Positions 18,801 to 28,957 of a stretch of 35,143 nucleotides of DNA are shown here, piece by piece. The DNA comes from Apostichopus parvimensis (taxonomy: Eukaryota; Echinodermata; Holothuroidea; Aspidochirotida; Stichopodidae). The position numbers were made by a program, and so were the translations under genes. The stretch covers positions 10,319-45,461 of the forward strand of contig KN883843.1 of assembly GCA_000934455.1 (NCBI GenBank), read 5' to 3'. Position 1 is the first letter of the stretch. Each line of letters opens with the position of its first letter. The notes under the pieces were generated by a model that was not told the origin of the DNA, made no database searches, and was given only the letters and a program-made list of their open reading frames with translations.

Positions 18801-21564
18801 TAAAAAATCTGTTATCATTCCAGACTGTATTAAGTATGTACAACTTTCGAAAAATGACTGGACTACTAACATGTAGCCCATTAGGTCAGTTGCTCAAATC
18901 CTGTACAAAACTTTGTAAGTTAATAGGCTTGATGGCCTTGATTAACATGTTTACAATCTGAAAATTGTTCAAGGAAAATGTTGTTGAATATCATGAAAGG
19001 GTGCTCTGTTGCTGATATGAAGTTGAATTGTAAACATGAATAACATTGTGTTTTGGTTAAGATAAATATTAAAGCTTCTACTTAGTTATAGAGGGCGGTA
19101 TCCATTTTTGTACAAAACTTGCGGAAATTGAAAAAAAAATATGACATTGGTTATTAAACTTTATTATTATTTAATTATTTGAAAGGGAAAAGAAACACAT
19201 TTTCATTTAAGACGTGGTTAGTTTTAATTATTCAAGTCTCATGTCCACCATCCATGGAAATGACCATAATATATAATGTATGTATTGTAAAAATCATGAC
19301 ATGTACAGTAGTCAGGCCACTCCCTTCTGAACTAAAGACTGCAAATAACATTTTAACAAAATAAGATCAATTTTGTCTTATTTCTGGTATTTCTTACCAC
19401 CAGTTCCACCCGATTCATTGCATCCTGTGGTAAACGGATTAACTAATCAGCAACAAGTTGTCATACATGGAATCCGAAGCGGTTCCATCACCTGCTCAAC
19501 GGCCGGAGTTAGGCCCAAAGTTGATCTGGAATATGTGGCCTCACCAGATGAGATAACTCTAGATGGTACACCTACTTTGACTAATAACAGTGATGGAACA
19601 TATGATGTATCTCTTATCTCTAATTTTAGAGTTCTCGGCGGAGCCATGGGAATTGTGACTTTCATATGCAGGGCCACTGGACACAAAGCGGACCCTTTCA
19701 CATCAGAAACTGAAGTTTACTTTTTAATCAAACGTAAGCACTTGCCTTGTGAAAAGGCTTCACTTGTACTTCACATTAATATTTGGTATAAGCTGATGCA
19801 GCTTATCGGGTGCAAGAAACCTGTTGAAATGGTGCGGGTCAAAGGTCTTTGAAGTCATCAGAAAGAAAATCTCAAAAGTCAAAACCTTGTAAACAGGATA
19901 ACTGACAAAGAGAAGTTTGCATGAAGTTAGCACTTGGTATATAGATCCCTCTTGGTGTGTGCTAGTCCTCCATTTATTGTACGTCAAAGGTTGTCACTGA
20001 GACGTACTAGGCTGAGGTGATTTTACCCTTTTATATCGCACACGTGGAGCATTTGAACCACGGTGAAAATAATAAAGTAAAAATATCTAAGTCCATATTA
20101 ATATGCAAACATCGAGAAACAAAGCACACGAGTTTGCACATTTACAGGGCCTCAAGCATTCAAGGGCTTACAGCGGCTTTCTGGTGTTTATGGCTTCTTT
20201 ATACTACTAAGGATTTCTGCAACCAGAGCACTTGCGACACCACTCTGAACTAAGAAGGAACGAAGCATGCAACTCACATAATACGTATGTATGCAAAGAA
20301 GGGAGGCAGGTATAGAAGATCACACCCTAAACACCATGGGGCGAGGGCAGCAGTGAGTGATCTTTGCCCGACCTCGACCTAACGGAAATATCCCTTTCAA
20401 CCACGCTTAGGAAGAAACACATCGGCAACGATGACAAAGGCCATTTGAAGTCATCATTAATGAACGCCTGAAATCCTTGTAAACACTATAGCAAACACAT
20501 ACTAGAAGGAATGTACCATAATTTATTAGTTGGAAATGAACAAAGCACACAACTTGCATACCTTATGTGCAGTGATATAAAATTGGGCAAGTATTTACTG
20601 TTGCTTTGAGTGTTCTGGTTGAAACTGCTTCAAACATATCTCCTTGTCCTTCTGTGCCCCATTTTCTCATATAGATCTCACCAGTATTCCAGTGGAGAAG
20701 GAAAAGACCCACTGGCCTGAAATGTGTTTTTGATTCTAGTAACTCTAGTGGATAAGTGTATTTCAAGCTGGACGAGGATAGACAAATAGTTTAAACTGTT
20801 CAAGAGAGTGTACAGCATAAGGGAGACACTGGGGAACAATTAACATTACACTCACCTCAATCTTCCGTGTCCTCAGCCATTCAATACAACACGCTACTCG
20901 GGAATTTAGAGTACTAGATCAGAAAGATGGTTCTCATTAGGATGTCACTACCGTAGAGCTTCTATTTAAAGAAATGTTCATACACTTAATGCAGGTGCTA
21001 TTTGTATTACAATCTAATGGAATTGGCAGTCAATCATAGATGTTGTAATGAAATGTTTCTGATGAGATAGATAATTGTACATCTTAACACATACGTAGTT
21101 TGAAAAGAGAGATCAAAATGTTGAATGCCCAACCAGAAGAAAAATATATATATTTCATTGATTGTAAGAACTCCATACTCAAAAGCTGCATAATTTTCAT
21201 TAATTCTGTTGTTTATATTTGATTTTTTCTTCAGATCTCCCTGTAGTAAATGGATTGTACAACCCGAAACATATCATTCTTGATGTAAACAGAGAAGGTG
21301 AACTCAGTTGCACCAGTAAGGGGGTATCAGAAAGTGTCTCTTTAGAATTGTCTATCGTCCTCCCTCTTTCACCAGATGAGATACCACCGGAGACTACATC
21401 GTCTAGAAGTAACAATAAGGATGGGACCTTCAACATCAAAAGCAGCTCACACTTTCGAGTCCTCAGTCTTTCCATGGAACGAGTTGCTCTGGAATGTAGG
21501 GTCTCCGATCGCACAACTAATACGTCGCTGGACGTCACTACAGTGGAACTGTTTTTGCCAAAAT
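12611..21564 (+). CDS. Immunoglobulin-superfamily protein gene, multi-exon
   Basis: Three exons encode Ig-type domains: one V-like (13614-13927) and two C-like (19404-19733, 21235-21564). A possible signal-peptide exon ends at 12845. All introns between Ig exons are phase 1, the usual arrangement for shuffled Ig domains, so the exons join in one frame once the lesion in the V exon is ignored. The product would be secreted or at the cell surface and probably involved in recognition or adhesion; the ligand is unknown. No transmembrane exon is proved, though 24844-24919 is a candidate. The V exon has a 2-nt insertion that truncates the protein, so this copy may be a pseudogene. The first intron after the V exon (13928-19403) is full of transposons. 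Confidence 0.65.
13614..13927 (+). CDS. V-like Ig domain exon, frameshifted
   Basis: The acceptor is TCTCTTCCAG and the donor G|GTAAGT at 13928. The frame reads GSCQENIYLEVGKQG, a first Cys in VVSCHFENC, the core Trp in IIGWFHG, then continues as DMHPNGSLIINDVKW and NYTVLFVP. The Gly-Ser-Leu-Ile-Ile-Asn pattern is the usual strand before the second Cys of a V domain, but that Cys is replaced (NYTV). The exon is 314 bp, 2 more than a multiple of three. The excess lies in TATAT at 13793-13797. As written, translation leaves the Ig frame at Gly-Asp-Tyr and stops at 13820-13822. Confidence 0.75.
13956..14232 (-). repeat. Inverted-repeat arm 1 of Penelope-like pair
   Basis: This arm is the reverse complement of 14675-14950 with only a handful of differences (for example GATATT versus GAGATT within the ORF, and TATAGCC versus TAAAGCC in the tail). 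It covers the end of the ORF and the 3' tail. Confidence 0.9.
13995..14023 (-). ncRNA. Hammerhead-ribozyme-like core, arm 1
   Basis: On the minus strand CTGAGGA (fits CUGANGA) is followed by G, a 6-bp stem GAAGAT/ATCTTC with loop GAGAT, and then GAAA. This is the conserved catalytic core order (box, helix II, GAAA) of hammerhead ribozymes, which are known in the terminal repeats of Penelope-like elements. I cannot draw a convincing helix I or cleavage site, so activity is doubtful. Confidence 0.45.
14101..14588 (-). pseudogene. Penelope-like GIY-YIG endonuclease fragment
   Basis: In Penelope-like elements the single ORF fuses a reverse transcriptase to a GIY-YIG endonuclease that nicks target DNA. 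Visible here are the linker (IPFIGHPSLIFKKSLNNHLKRI), then ANVIYSF, a Cys, and the signature AYIGKTKRHL, then RVKEHLSG and the conserved end EALYIKKLKPVLN before the stop at 14101-14103. Upstream of about 14588 the frame is broken: ANQDKR-type residues continue one base off. The reverse transcriptase is missing. Confidence 0.8.
14675..14950 (+). repeat. Inverted-repeat arm 2 of Penelope-like pair
   Basis: A plus-strand copy that begins in the middle of the ORF (HVIATGNSDFEIK) and ends just after ATATTATTGTTT, like arm 1. It is 5'-truncated at 14675, where the inverted orientation starts. Confidence 0.9.
14883..14911 (+). ncRNA. Hammerhead-ribozyme-like core, arm 2
   Basis: The same core as on arm 1: CTGAGGA at 14883-14889, stem GAAGAT (14891-14896) with ATCTTC (14902-14907), GAAA at 14908-14911. 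The palindrome GTTCGAAC follows and could form a short helix III. The core is identical in both arms, although the arms differ elsewhere. Confidence 0.45.
15765..15820 (+). repeat. 28-bp tandem duplication inside LINE RT motif
   Basis: The unit CCCGTGGAGCACACCAAGGT... at 15765-15792 repeats at 15793-15820 with two differences. It duplicates the SRG-V-RQGFPL motif. Twenty-eight is not a multiple of three, so the frame is lost after the first copy. Confidence 0.95.
15876..16455 (-). mobile_element. L2/CR1-like LINE 3' fragment inserted in L1/Tx1 LINE
   Basis: On the minus strand the C-terminal region typical of L2/CR1/jockey-type LINEs is read: SRLDYCNSLL-like IRPRLDYCNSLLFGLP, LQTVQNSAARLI, SLHWLPVKQR, YKSQHSLAPGYI and RAFISAAPHLWNNL (16044-16430). 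Its 3' untranslated end, with AAAGCGCTCTATAAAT and a (TTA)n tail at 15876-15890, is the form usual for this clade. It splits the host LINE between the PLSPY and YADD motifs. No clear target duplication. Confidence 0.8.
17749..18139. mobile_element. hAT MITE, 391 bp, with perfect 8-bp target duplication
   Basis: The ends CAGTGGCGGAGC and GCTCCGCCACTG are exact 12-bp inverted repeats. CTACCGTC precedes (17741-17748) and follows (18140-18147) the element, an exact 8-bp duplication, as made by hAT transposases. Removing the element and one CTACCGTC rejoins the host LINE in frame as TNHYRHKIGQID before its zinc knuckle, which proves the insertion. There is no transposase, so it depended on an autonomous partner. 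Confidence 0.95.
18684..19403. other. Intron sequence of Ig gene, nothing recognised
   Basis: AT-rich sequence between the LINE A-tail and the acceptor TTCTTACCACCAG of the next Ig exon. I see no element ends or exons. Confidence 0.5.
19404..19733 (+). CDS. C-like Ig domain exon 1
   Basis: The exon is exactly 330 bp, phase 1 at both ends (acceptor CTTACCACCAG, donor C|GTAAGC). It encodes VVNGLTNQQ, first Cys in GSITCSTAGV, SPDEI, NNSDGTYDVSLISNFRVL and second Cys in VTFICRATG, a C-type Ig fold with the DGTY turn. A Leu takes the place of the usual core Trp (VDLEY). It has no stop. Confidence 0.8.
19790..20010. repeat. Degenerate dispersed repeat, single copy
   Basis: It shares the phrases AAAACCTTGTAAACA, ATAACT, TGCATGAAGTTAGCACTTGG and CCCTCTTGGTG with the array at 21745-22420. 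It appears to be an isolated monomer of that family in the intron between the two C-like exons. Confidence 0.55.
20011..21234. other. Intron sequence of Ig gene, nothing recognised
   Basis: About 1.2 kb with no exon or element that I can support. It ends at the acceptor GATTTTTTCTTCAG. Confidence 0.5.
21235..21564 (+). CDS. C-like Ig domain exon 2
   Basis: Again exactly 330 bp and phase 1 at both ends (donor T|GTTAGT). It encodes VVNGLYNPKH, Cys in GELSCTSKGV, SPDEI, NNKDGTFNIKSSSHFRVL and Cys in VALECRVSD. It aligns block by block with the previous exon, so the two arose by tandem exon duplication and then diverged strongly. The next coding exon must start with a phase-1 acceptor; I did not find it with certainty. 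Confidence 0.8.
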
Positions 21565-21744
21565 GTTAGTTTTCGAGTAAATACTATATGCCTCTAACTG
21601 GTTTTGATGACAAAGGTATACCACTGCAATTATAATAGCATAAAATTTTGTATTTGTTGCATGCCTTGGCTTGTAAATATGGTAACTCAAAAGCATCTGG
21701 TGAATGGATTTCATATTTGGTATTTAGATTCACCTTATTGAGTT

Positions 21745-22420
21745 CATGAAACGTGTACAAATTGATGTAGGTAGGATAAGTAAATTTAAGGCAAACAGAG
21801 GTCAGTCTGGAAACTCTACAAACATGATAACAGCAAAACATGAAGCTGATATGAATATCATACTTCGTGTGCAGATCTCTTTTAGTAAGTTCAAGAACTT
21901 AAGCGAATTAAGTGGAGGTCAAAAGTCACCGGGGTCATGTAGGTCAAGGCCTGAAAACCTTGCAGACACAATAAATTACAAAGTGAAGCTTGTATGAAGT
22001 TCGTACTTGATAAGTTAATCTCTCTTGGTGCGTACTGGGAACAGCATTGCTATTGGCGTAGGTCGAATGTAATGTTAGGTCAAATGTTGGTCAAAATCTG
22101 AAACCTTTGTAAACATGGTAACTAAAAAATTAAAGCTTGGATGGAGTTCATTCTTGGCATGAGGCTCCTTCGTATTTAGTAAAAAATGTGTCAAAGGTGA
22201 ATTGAGGTCGACAGAGGTCAAAGTCTGCAAAGCTGGTATACACAATAACTCCAAATGGGAAGTTTATTTGACATTCATACTTAGTGTGTGGTTCCACAGT
22301 ATCTATTACAAGAAACCTATTGTTTGTATTGATTTCAAAGGTCACTTCATGTCACCAGAGCAAAATCTAAAGATATTGTAAGCACGAACCCTAAAAGTAA
22401 ACCATGGTGCACTTTAAACA
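21745..22420. repeat. Degenerate tandem repeat, roughly 110-130-bp unit
   Basis: Several diverged copies share the phrases AGGTCAAA, AACCTTTGTAAACA, GATAACT-like words, AGCTTGTATGAAGTTC and TCTCTTGGTGCGTA. Unit ends are hard to fix because of divergence. Related sequence lies at 19790-20010. Confidence 0.5.
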
Positions 22421-22674
22421 TGGTGTTCAGACCACTTTATTGAATACAACAACCATATTGCGTTCCGTGGATGTCGAATGTCACCTGAATTCAACAGATG
22501 TGAAACCGATGTAATCACAGTAGCCTCGAAAATAAAACAGAGTGTAATTCACACTCAGTATGTTGATCAACTTCACAACATTTGGCACACAATGTCTTTT
22601 GGTATCCAATTTGAGAATATTCAGAGCATCCTAGGCTATCAGGAAAGCTGTTTTCTTTTCACTTCAAATCAATT

Positions 22675-24555
22675 TACTTTTTTTTCAATTCAATTTCTTT
22701 ATTCCAGTATAAATTATAAAATTTATAAATAGGACACATGATAATGATACATAAAAGACGTAAAAATGTACAAAGATGAAAGCATGAAACATATAAGAAA
22801 TAAGATGGAGGATTAGAAGGTTGAAAGATTAAAAGAATTATAACAGAGATTCGAAGAATCCATTTTGAATATAAATGGCTGCTCTGTAGATAAATGAGTT
22901 CTTAAAAAGCATAATTCTAAAAGTTGGCAAGATAGTAGGATTACGTAGATTGTACTTGTTGGTTCTATTGCACAGAGAGATCAACTCGGAGTGAAGTGGG
23001 TGATCTTTAGAACTATGTATATTCTTAGCTAGTCTTATAAATTTATTTTTAGCAGCAGTGTTTACTTTACCAACCAGGCTTTCATAGTCGAGATTAAATA
23101 TATTTGAGCAGTATTTTAAGAAACTTCTGATTCTTTTCTTGTCCTTTTCAAGTAGAAGGTGATACCAGACAGGAACTGCATACACAATCACTGGCAGAAT
23201 TGATGAGTTGAAAACCTTATCTCTTACATTAGAATGAAAATAAGGAGTAATGTATGCCAACGTTGACACAATATATTACACCTTAGACATCATTTTAGAT
23301 ATATGTTTAGTAAAGGTTAACTTGGCGTCAATATCCACTCCTAAGTACATAGTATGAGATACCCGCTCAACAATGGAGCCTTGAACATAAGTTTTCTGAT
23401 CCCTGGTCTGAATGAGACCTTGATGTTTAATGTTTATGTTTTCAAAAATTATTTCTTTAGATTTCTTAGGATTAAGTAAGAGGTTCTTCTGCTCACACAA
23501 ATTGATCATATTATCAATACATGATTTATAGTCATTTTGATTTTCAAGGTGTGTCCGCTTTGAAATGTTACGGGATATAGCTGTATCATCAGCGTACTTA
23601 ATTACATTACACCCAGAGAAGAACTTATATCATCTGTGTATATTGTAAAAAGGAACGCAGATAGAGGACCTCCCTGGGGGACTCCCACTGTAATATTTGA
23701 TTCCTCTGAATAACCTTTCTGTATCTTGACTTGTCGGGACCATCCTTGTAAAAAATTTGCCAACCAATGTATAAGCCATGGCTCATCGATAAAACTACAC
23801 AAACCTTGGATTAACTGATTTGGTAAAACCGTATTAAAAGCACTTGAAAAATCTAAAAATAAAACTTTAGTGACTGTTGTGTCACTCTAATTTAAACCAG
23901 AAACAACACAATGTACGAGCTTGAGTATAGCATCTGTGCAGGACACGCCATTTTTGTAAGCAAACTGATTTTTATCACCGTGTGATACGATGGCCTGCGT
24001 CAAGTATGGAAATAATAATTTTTGCATACAGTTAAAATCAATGTTGGACATGTCAATTGGTCTAAAATCGTTTACAGATGTTGGAATAGAGAGTTTAGGC
24101 ACAGGTGTTGTTTTAGCACGCTTCCATAGGGACGGAATTGAATTCTCATTTAAACTTACATTATATAAATTAGTGAATATGCCAGCTAATTCTTCAGAGC
24201 AATACTTGTACACCCACCAGGGAATTTGATCAAAACCAGACGCAATTCCTATCTTAACAAGTCCAAATTGTCTTTTTATATCTTTCTCTTGTATTACTGG
24301 TGGTTCAGCAGTTGATAGGTCTGGTAGTATAAGTGAAATATCTTAGCTCGAAGCATCATTATAACGTCCGAAGTGTTGACTTAATTTTTGGCCAAACTCA
24401 TCATATACCAAGTTCCTATGCTGGCCATCTGGTTTCCGTATTGATTTGAGTAGATCCCAGAGAGACTGTTTGTCTGTTGTTACCTTTTGGAAGTATTCAT
24501 TCTTCGTCAATTGACTAACCTCTAAGTTGACAGATCTTAAGATCAGTGCCTTGTG
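22675..24555 (-). mobile_element. Decayed jockey/CR1-superfamily LINE, 5'-truncated
   Basis: On the minus strand the reverse transcriptase is read in pieces: WVYKYCSEELAGIFTNLYN, VNDFRPIDMSNI, KNQFAYKNGVSCTDAILKLVH (23887-24213), VGVPQGGPLSAFLFTIYTDD (23602-23802), KYADDTAISR (YADD at 23585-23596), then LNPKKSKEIIF, YLGVDID (23276-23509) and a C-terminal domain ending HPLHSELISL...FKNSFIYRAAIYIQN (22838-23269). Frameshifts separate the pieces, one just before YADD near 23605-23625. The 3' end has an AATAAA and an A/ATTGA-rich tail at 22675-22705. There is no endonuclease. It lies antisense to the Ig gene. Confidence 0.8.
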
Positions 24556-24843
24556 AAAATGCTAGGAATGTGTAATGATAGATGAGAATCTATAAAAGGA
24601 GGATCAGAACTTCATGAATGACCCTATGCAATGTGATTAAATGAAATGGACAAATGCCAAATAATAGGCTATTACAACTTGAGAAAACTTAGAAAAAGGC
24701 GTGGCAGCCACCAAAATAGATTGGCTCAACGTTAACAAGACAAACTGCAGTAGCCACAGAATTCTATTCAGCTAGGATGATTCAATATTTAACAGTAAGG
24801 GTTATTTCTACATACTTACAGCGTCTATCGTGTGAAATTTCAG

Positions 24844-24919
24844 GGCACACAAGATCCTGTCCTATGCAGCCTGGCTGCTGCCCTCTAGCGTCTTACTTAT
24901 GACATGGTGTCTTAGGAAG
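24844..24919 (+). CDS. Candidate transmembrane exon (speculative)
   Basis: Between the acceptor GTGAAATTTCAG and donor AAG|GTAATC, one frame encodes HKILSYAAWLLPSSVLLM then TWCLRK, a hydrophobic run closed by basic residues as in a membrane anchor. Entry phase is 2 while the last sure Ig exon leaves phase 1, so another exon would be needed between. A downstream acceptor TTTCCCCTTCAG (exon from about 26069) would add a short tail ending in TGA. Confidence 0.2.
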
Positions 24920-25264
24920 GTAATCTTTGTCAAATGTCTTCAATGAGAAAAAAATGGTAGCATTTATGTGATGTTCTTAACTAAAATCCATCAATATATG
25001 GTATATTGGAGTTATACCAGGAACTACACTGTGACGTAGCATTCAGTATTATTGAACTTTCTTCTTTCTTCTTTGATTGTACCTCGCGGCGATCACCAGA
25101 TGTGAAAACAGTAATATTAGTAATACTTGTCTTTATGAATGGTGAGTGAAAACACTAATTAACTGTAAAGAGTTTTAACGTGTATTTAACCAGATAACAA
25201 GTGTAGGAGATCCAAGGGATTGTATTGTACCAGTTTCTTCAGTTAAGACCATTCACCGACCTCC

Positions 25265-25740
25265 CAGCCTGAAACAATTCATAGTTTGCCTTGGTCATGG
25301 CAAAGAAAATAAACTATTTAACCATTTCCAGATATGTATGGACCTGATCAGGATAAATCATGTCAATTTACAAGAAAAACAAGTCCTATTTTGGCTTGGC
25401 CGTGGCAAAGATAGTAACTATAAAAACAATTCCAGATATGTATGGACCTGATCAGGATAGATCACGTTTCTTTACAAGAGAAACAATTTCTAGTTTGCCT
25501 AGGTCATGGCAAAGAAAATAAACTATATAGCCATTTCCAGTTATGTATGGACCTTATCAGGAAAAATCACGTCACTTTACATAGGGGAAATTCCTAGTTT
25601 AGCTTGGTCGTGGCGACGATAATAACTATACAATCATTTCATATGTATGGACCTGATCAGGATAAATCATGTCACTTTACAGGGGGAATGAATTCTTAGC
25701 TTAGCTTGGCCATGATGAAGATAATTACAGCAATTATTGC
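25265..25740 (+). repeat. Minisatellite, ~104-bp unit, about 4.5 copies
   Basis: TATGTATGGACCTGATCAGG (with small changes) starts at about 25333, 25437, 25542 and 25642, giving periods of 104, 105 and 100 bp. Each unit also has TAGTTTGCCTTGGTCATGGC and TTTACAAGAGAAA-type words. Confidence 0.9.
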
Positions 25741-25788
25741 ATGTCTATACCATGATGATTTCAGTAAGTACAGTGCATTCGTAGGTGA

Positions 25789-25817
25789 ATAAGTAAATAA
25801 GTAAATAAGTAAATAAG
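25789..25817 (+). repeat. Microsatellite (AATAAGTA)n
   Basis: Uninterrupted 8-bp repeats of AATAAGTA, about three and a half units. Confidence 0.9.
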
Positions 25818-27008
25818 ACGAAAGATCAACTGACCTATTCAGAGTGGATGTTGCCATCAAGGACAATAAGTTAGTTTGCCCCATACAGTCAGTCACGTAA
25901 TCCCACATTACATAATTCAATCAAATTTTTGTGAATATTCAATGATGTAAGTGTGAAATGCAAGTTGTGAAGTGTGTAGTGATAGATCATTGTAGATCGT
26001 CCCTATAATGTAATGAGAAATCGTATCCTTGAGTAAAATCTCCTGTTTTCGTTATTTCCCCTTCAGTTTGTTACTTCTGTGGCCTCCACATTTTGAAGAA
26101 AGGAAAGAACGTGTAAAGTGTATGATTTAAAATCGCAATGCATTGTTTTGCATTAATTCTGCAAATATTAAATTTTGTGTTTGAACTTGGTTTGTATACT
26201 TTTAGTTTAGCAGATGCTTTTCCCATAACCACTTGGTTCCATTTTTTCAAAAGTCAGATAAAATGCCACCACAGACAATGAAAAGTGCACATGTTGGTTA
26301 ATATATGGCCTTCAATGCTGACAATTGCATAACAATAATTTAATATTTTCCTGGTATTTCCCCAGATCACAATAATTTTTACAGTGCAGAAGCTCGAGCA
26401 CTTTCCCTGCCAAAAAAAAAAAAAATTGTGCACCTTGCACACATGACACTGCACAGTAATTATTTGGTATATTTGTTTTACGATTGAGAAAAGTCTCTGT
26501 GGCAGGTTAACAGTGCTATAGTTATATGCAGGGATAATAATATGAGCACCTACATAGCCTCATGTGATCATTAGCAACGACCATGGTTTTCGATGCCTAA
26601 AGCTTACTGCAAAATGATGTTGTTTAGTAAAGCAGAAAAAAGAAGGATCAAGAGGGCTGTAAGGCTCCATCAAGGTCCCTATATCAGAGAAATAGCATAT
26701 ATTACAGAAACCTCAAATCCTGTTACAAATTTAAAATAACTCTTTAGGAACATTGGTTGTAAACGCCTTTTTCATGTATTGTTTCTCCTCAATCAAAAAT
26801 GCATGACAAAAAGCTTTTGCATGTTTTGGGTCATGATGTTATTTTCTCCTACTTGGAGCCACGTCGAAAGTTTAAAATGCACTGTGCTTACTTTAGTTAT
26901 TTTTACTCTCCAGCAAAAAAGTAGAATGGGCACGATTTATCCCGCAAAATAATGCTCATACAGTACAATGAAGCTTGTGAGATGTAGAATGAAATAAGAC
27001 GTACAGTA
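25818..27008. other. No gene seen
   Basis: AT-rich sequence without element ends or family resemblance. A-runs near 26413-26425 and short frames only. Confidence 0.5.
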
Positions 27009-27086
27009 TTGACGGTGGTAGACACTTTTGAAGTTGCTTCTTCCCACCACTATTTTTCCATCATCCATTTCCCACTACAACTAGAG

Positions 27087-27260
27087 ATGAATCAGCATCC
27101 AAGAGAAAGGCAAAAGCCATTAACAGAAAAACTCATTCTGGTGCACTTGTACTTGAAGCGTGGTGATAGAGTATGTTATATTCATTTCAAGGATGGAATA
27201 CCATCTGCAAAGAATCCAGATACAACATAATGTCTGGGATTTTCCCTATTTCCCTTTTTA
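27087..27260 (+). pseudogene. THAP zinc-finger domain relic (tentative)
   Basis: The frame KRGDRVCYIHFKDGIPSAKNPDTT followed in the same frame by a TAA and then CLGF resembles the end of a THAP domain, where the usual pattern is (R)VCxxHFxxGxPxxxNPxPTLxLG. The TAA at 27228-27230 replaces what would be a Leu codon (TTA). The first Cys pair is not visible, so the domain is incomplete. THAP domains bind DNA in P-element-like transposases and host regulators. A short pattern match only. Confidence 0.35.
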
Positions 27261-28820
27261 TTACTACCAGGAATAAAAAATACCTCTAAAGGTACCCGTG
27301 TATGATAGGTATGCCCAAAGACCACGAGTACTGGAAAAGCCATAAAAAGCTGCCTTGGAACGATCCGTACAACACAGAACTGAACATTATCAAAACTAAG
27401 TTAAATGCAATTGTTCCAACAATTCTACATGTCATGGCTGTATCATAAACTAAGAGGTGGGAGGGAGTTGTGTTGATATAACCTATTAATGTATTTCACT
27501 GTAGTGTCAGAATAGCATTTGTATTCTTAAAAATGGATACCAGTTCTGAGTCCTGCTGTTTTCTTTTTCAATTGTTTTTGCAGTTTATTAATTTGCCAGC
27601 ACTTTTCGTTTATTGCTTGAAGGAAGTGAGTTCCAAAATAGTATATACTGTATTGCATAACTTTTACATTTTTAGTCTCATTATTCTTAAAACAGCACGT
27701 ACACTAACAATATATTTTCAGTTTTTGCCGGTGACACTAAGGCTCAAAGATTCTTTTATTAAACCTGCATACTAAAGTCTCTTATTTCGACAAATTTATT
27801 TGAAAATGTGCAACTTCATTGTACTTTATGTTAAAATGTACATAGATTTTAAAATATTGTGCTGTCATTAAGTATTAATGACATGTAATAAGCTTATATA
27901 TTTTTAGTGTGTAACTAAATATACTAATATTAACACTTCACTCACCATCAACTGCAACAACTGTAAATGGCTTGAACAGTGTGTCGCTGAATATTTCAAG
28001 CTATCTAAACTTTATAATGTTTATTACAATAGTTAATCTACTTAAATGTTGCATTCCTTAGTTCTAAGTTGTCCTGAACATACTATTACCGCTGCAAGTC
28101 TTTCGAAGGGCAATTTAAAAAAAAAAAACATACATTAGATGGAACTTGCATAAATAAACGTAAAATGATATAACTCACCAGTATAATAAGAAGTGAATAC
28201 CAGGAATATGTGTCTTTGTGTATTGTACACTGTAGATACTACAGTAGCCATTGAGTGATGCACTGCTCCTTGCACGCCCACAGTCATTAAGAAACCTTTG
28301 CTGTATGTTTTCCTCAAGTATATTGTGACAGAAGAAAACACTATTCTGTATCCCATATTTCTATCACATAGAGTCAGAGCACTCTTATATTTTCTCCTGG
28401 TCATCAGAGTGTGGCTTCAATTAGCTGACAGAAACTAACATCACAATAGGGTCAGTTTTCCTATTTATCTGGTCTTGGGGGTAGCGTTCAGGTTCAGCTG
28501 GCGAGAATCACTACTTTAGCTTTTTCCCATTGGTGCTTCTTTTGTGGACTGTTTTGTGATCATAGTATTTCAGGAAATCTACCTCTACTTTTGTTGTATT
28601 TATTTATGCATCCCATGTTATATTTCCTTTGACTAATAATATACCGCAGTCTTCATGGTTTTATTCCACTGAACCACCTCATCAGGTCTGTATGAACCAT
28701 TCATCCGGTGGTAAACTACCACATGTAGGAGGCTACTCCCTGTTAGAAATTATGGATTACTCAAAATTTACCAAAACAGGTTATTCAATCACCAGTTAGA
28801 TATACTTTCCTTGTGTTTAT
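27261..28820. other. No gene seen; downstream of protease gene
   Basis: About 1.5 kb of AT-rich DNA. Part of it must be the 3' untranslated region of the minus-strand protease gene. I see no other exon or repeat. Confidence 0.5.
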
Positions 28821-28957
28821 CTATCCGATGTACAAAAATCTGTTTACTGTGTCTGTAGGATTCACGATTGCATCAACATTGGCGTCATTAGTTAGGATTT
28901 GTTTTACATCAATAGCTGTGTAACCTGGATTTAGCCCAAAGATGACAGCGGCAGCAC
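28821..28957 (-). CDS. Protease exon 8: C-terminal helix; acceptor lost
   Basis: Joined to exon 7 in phase 1 it reads HVAG then AAAVIFGLNPGYTAIDV, DAIVNP and NRFLYIG before TAG (28821-28823), as in the family (NPxxTxxxV ... NRLLY). The bases before it are AA (28959-28958) instead of AG. Using the AG one base later shifts the frame to an early stop. An upstream AG (exon from 28999) keeps the frame but adds 14 residues inside the central helix. Confidence 0.72.

Noticed and set aside
22478..22732. 84-codon plus-strand open frame
   Set aside because: It runs from degenerate repeat into the LINE 3' tail and has no domain or splice support.
25265..25740. CRISPR array
   Set aside because: The repeated unit is the whole ~104 bp including the would-be spacers, and the sequence is animal DNA.
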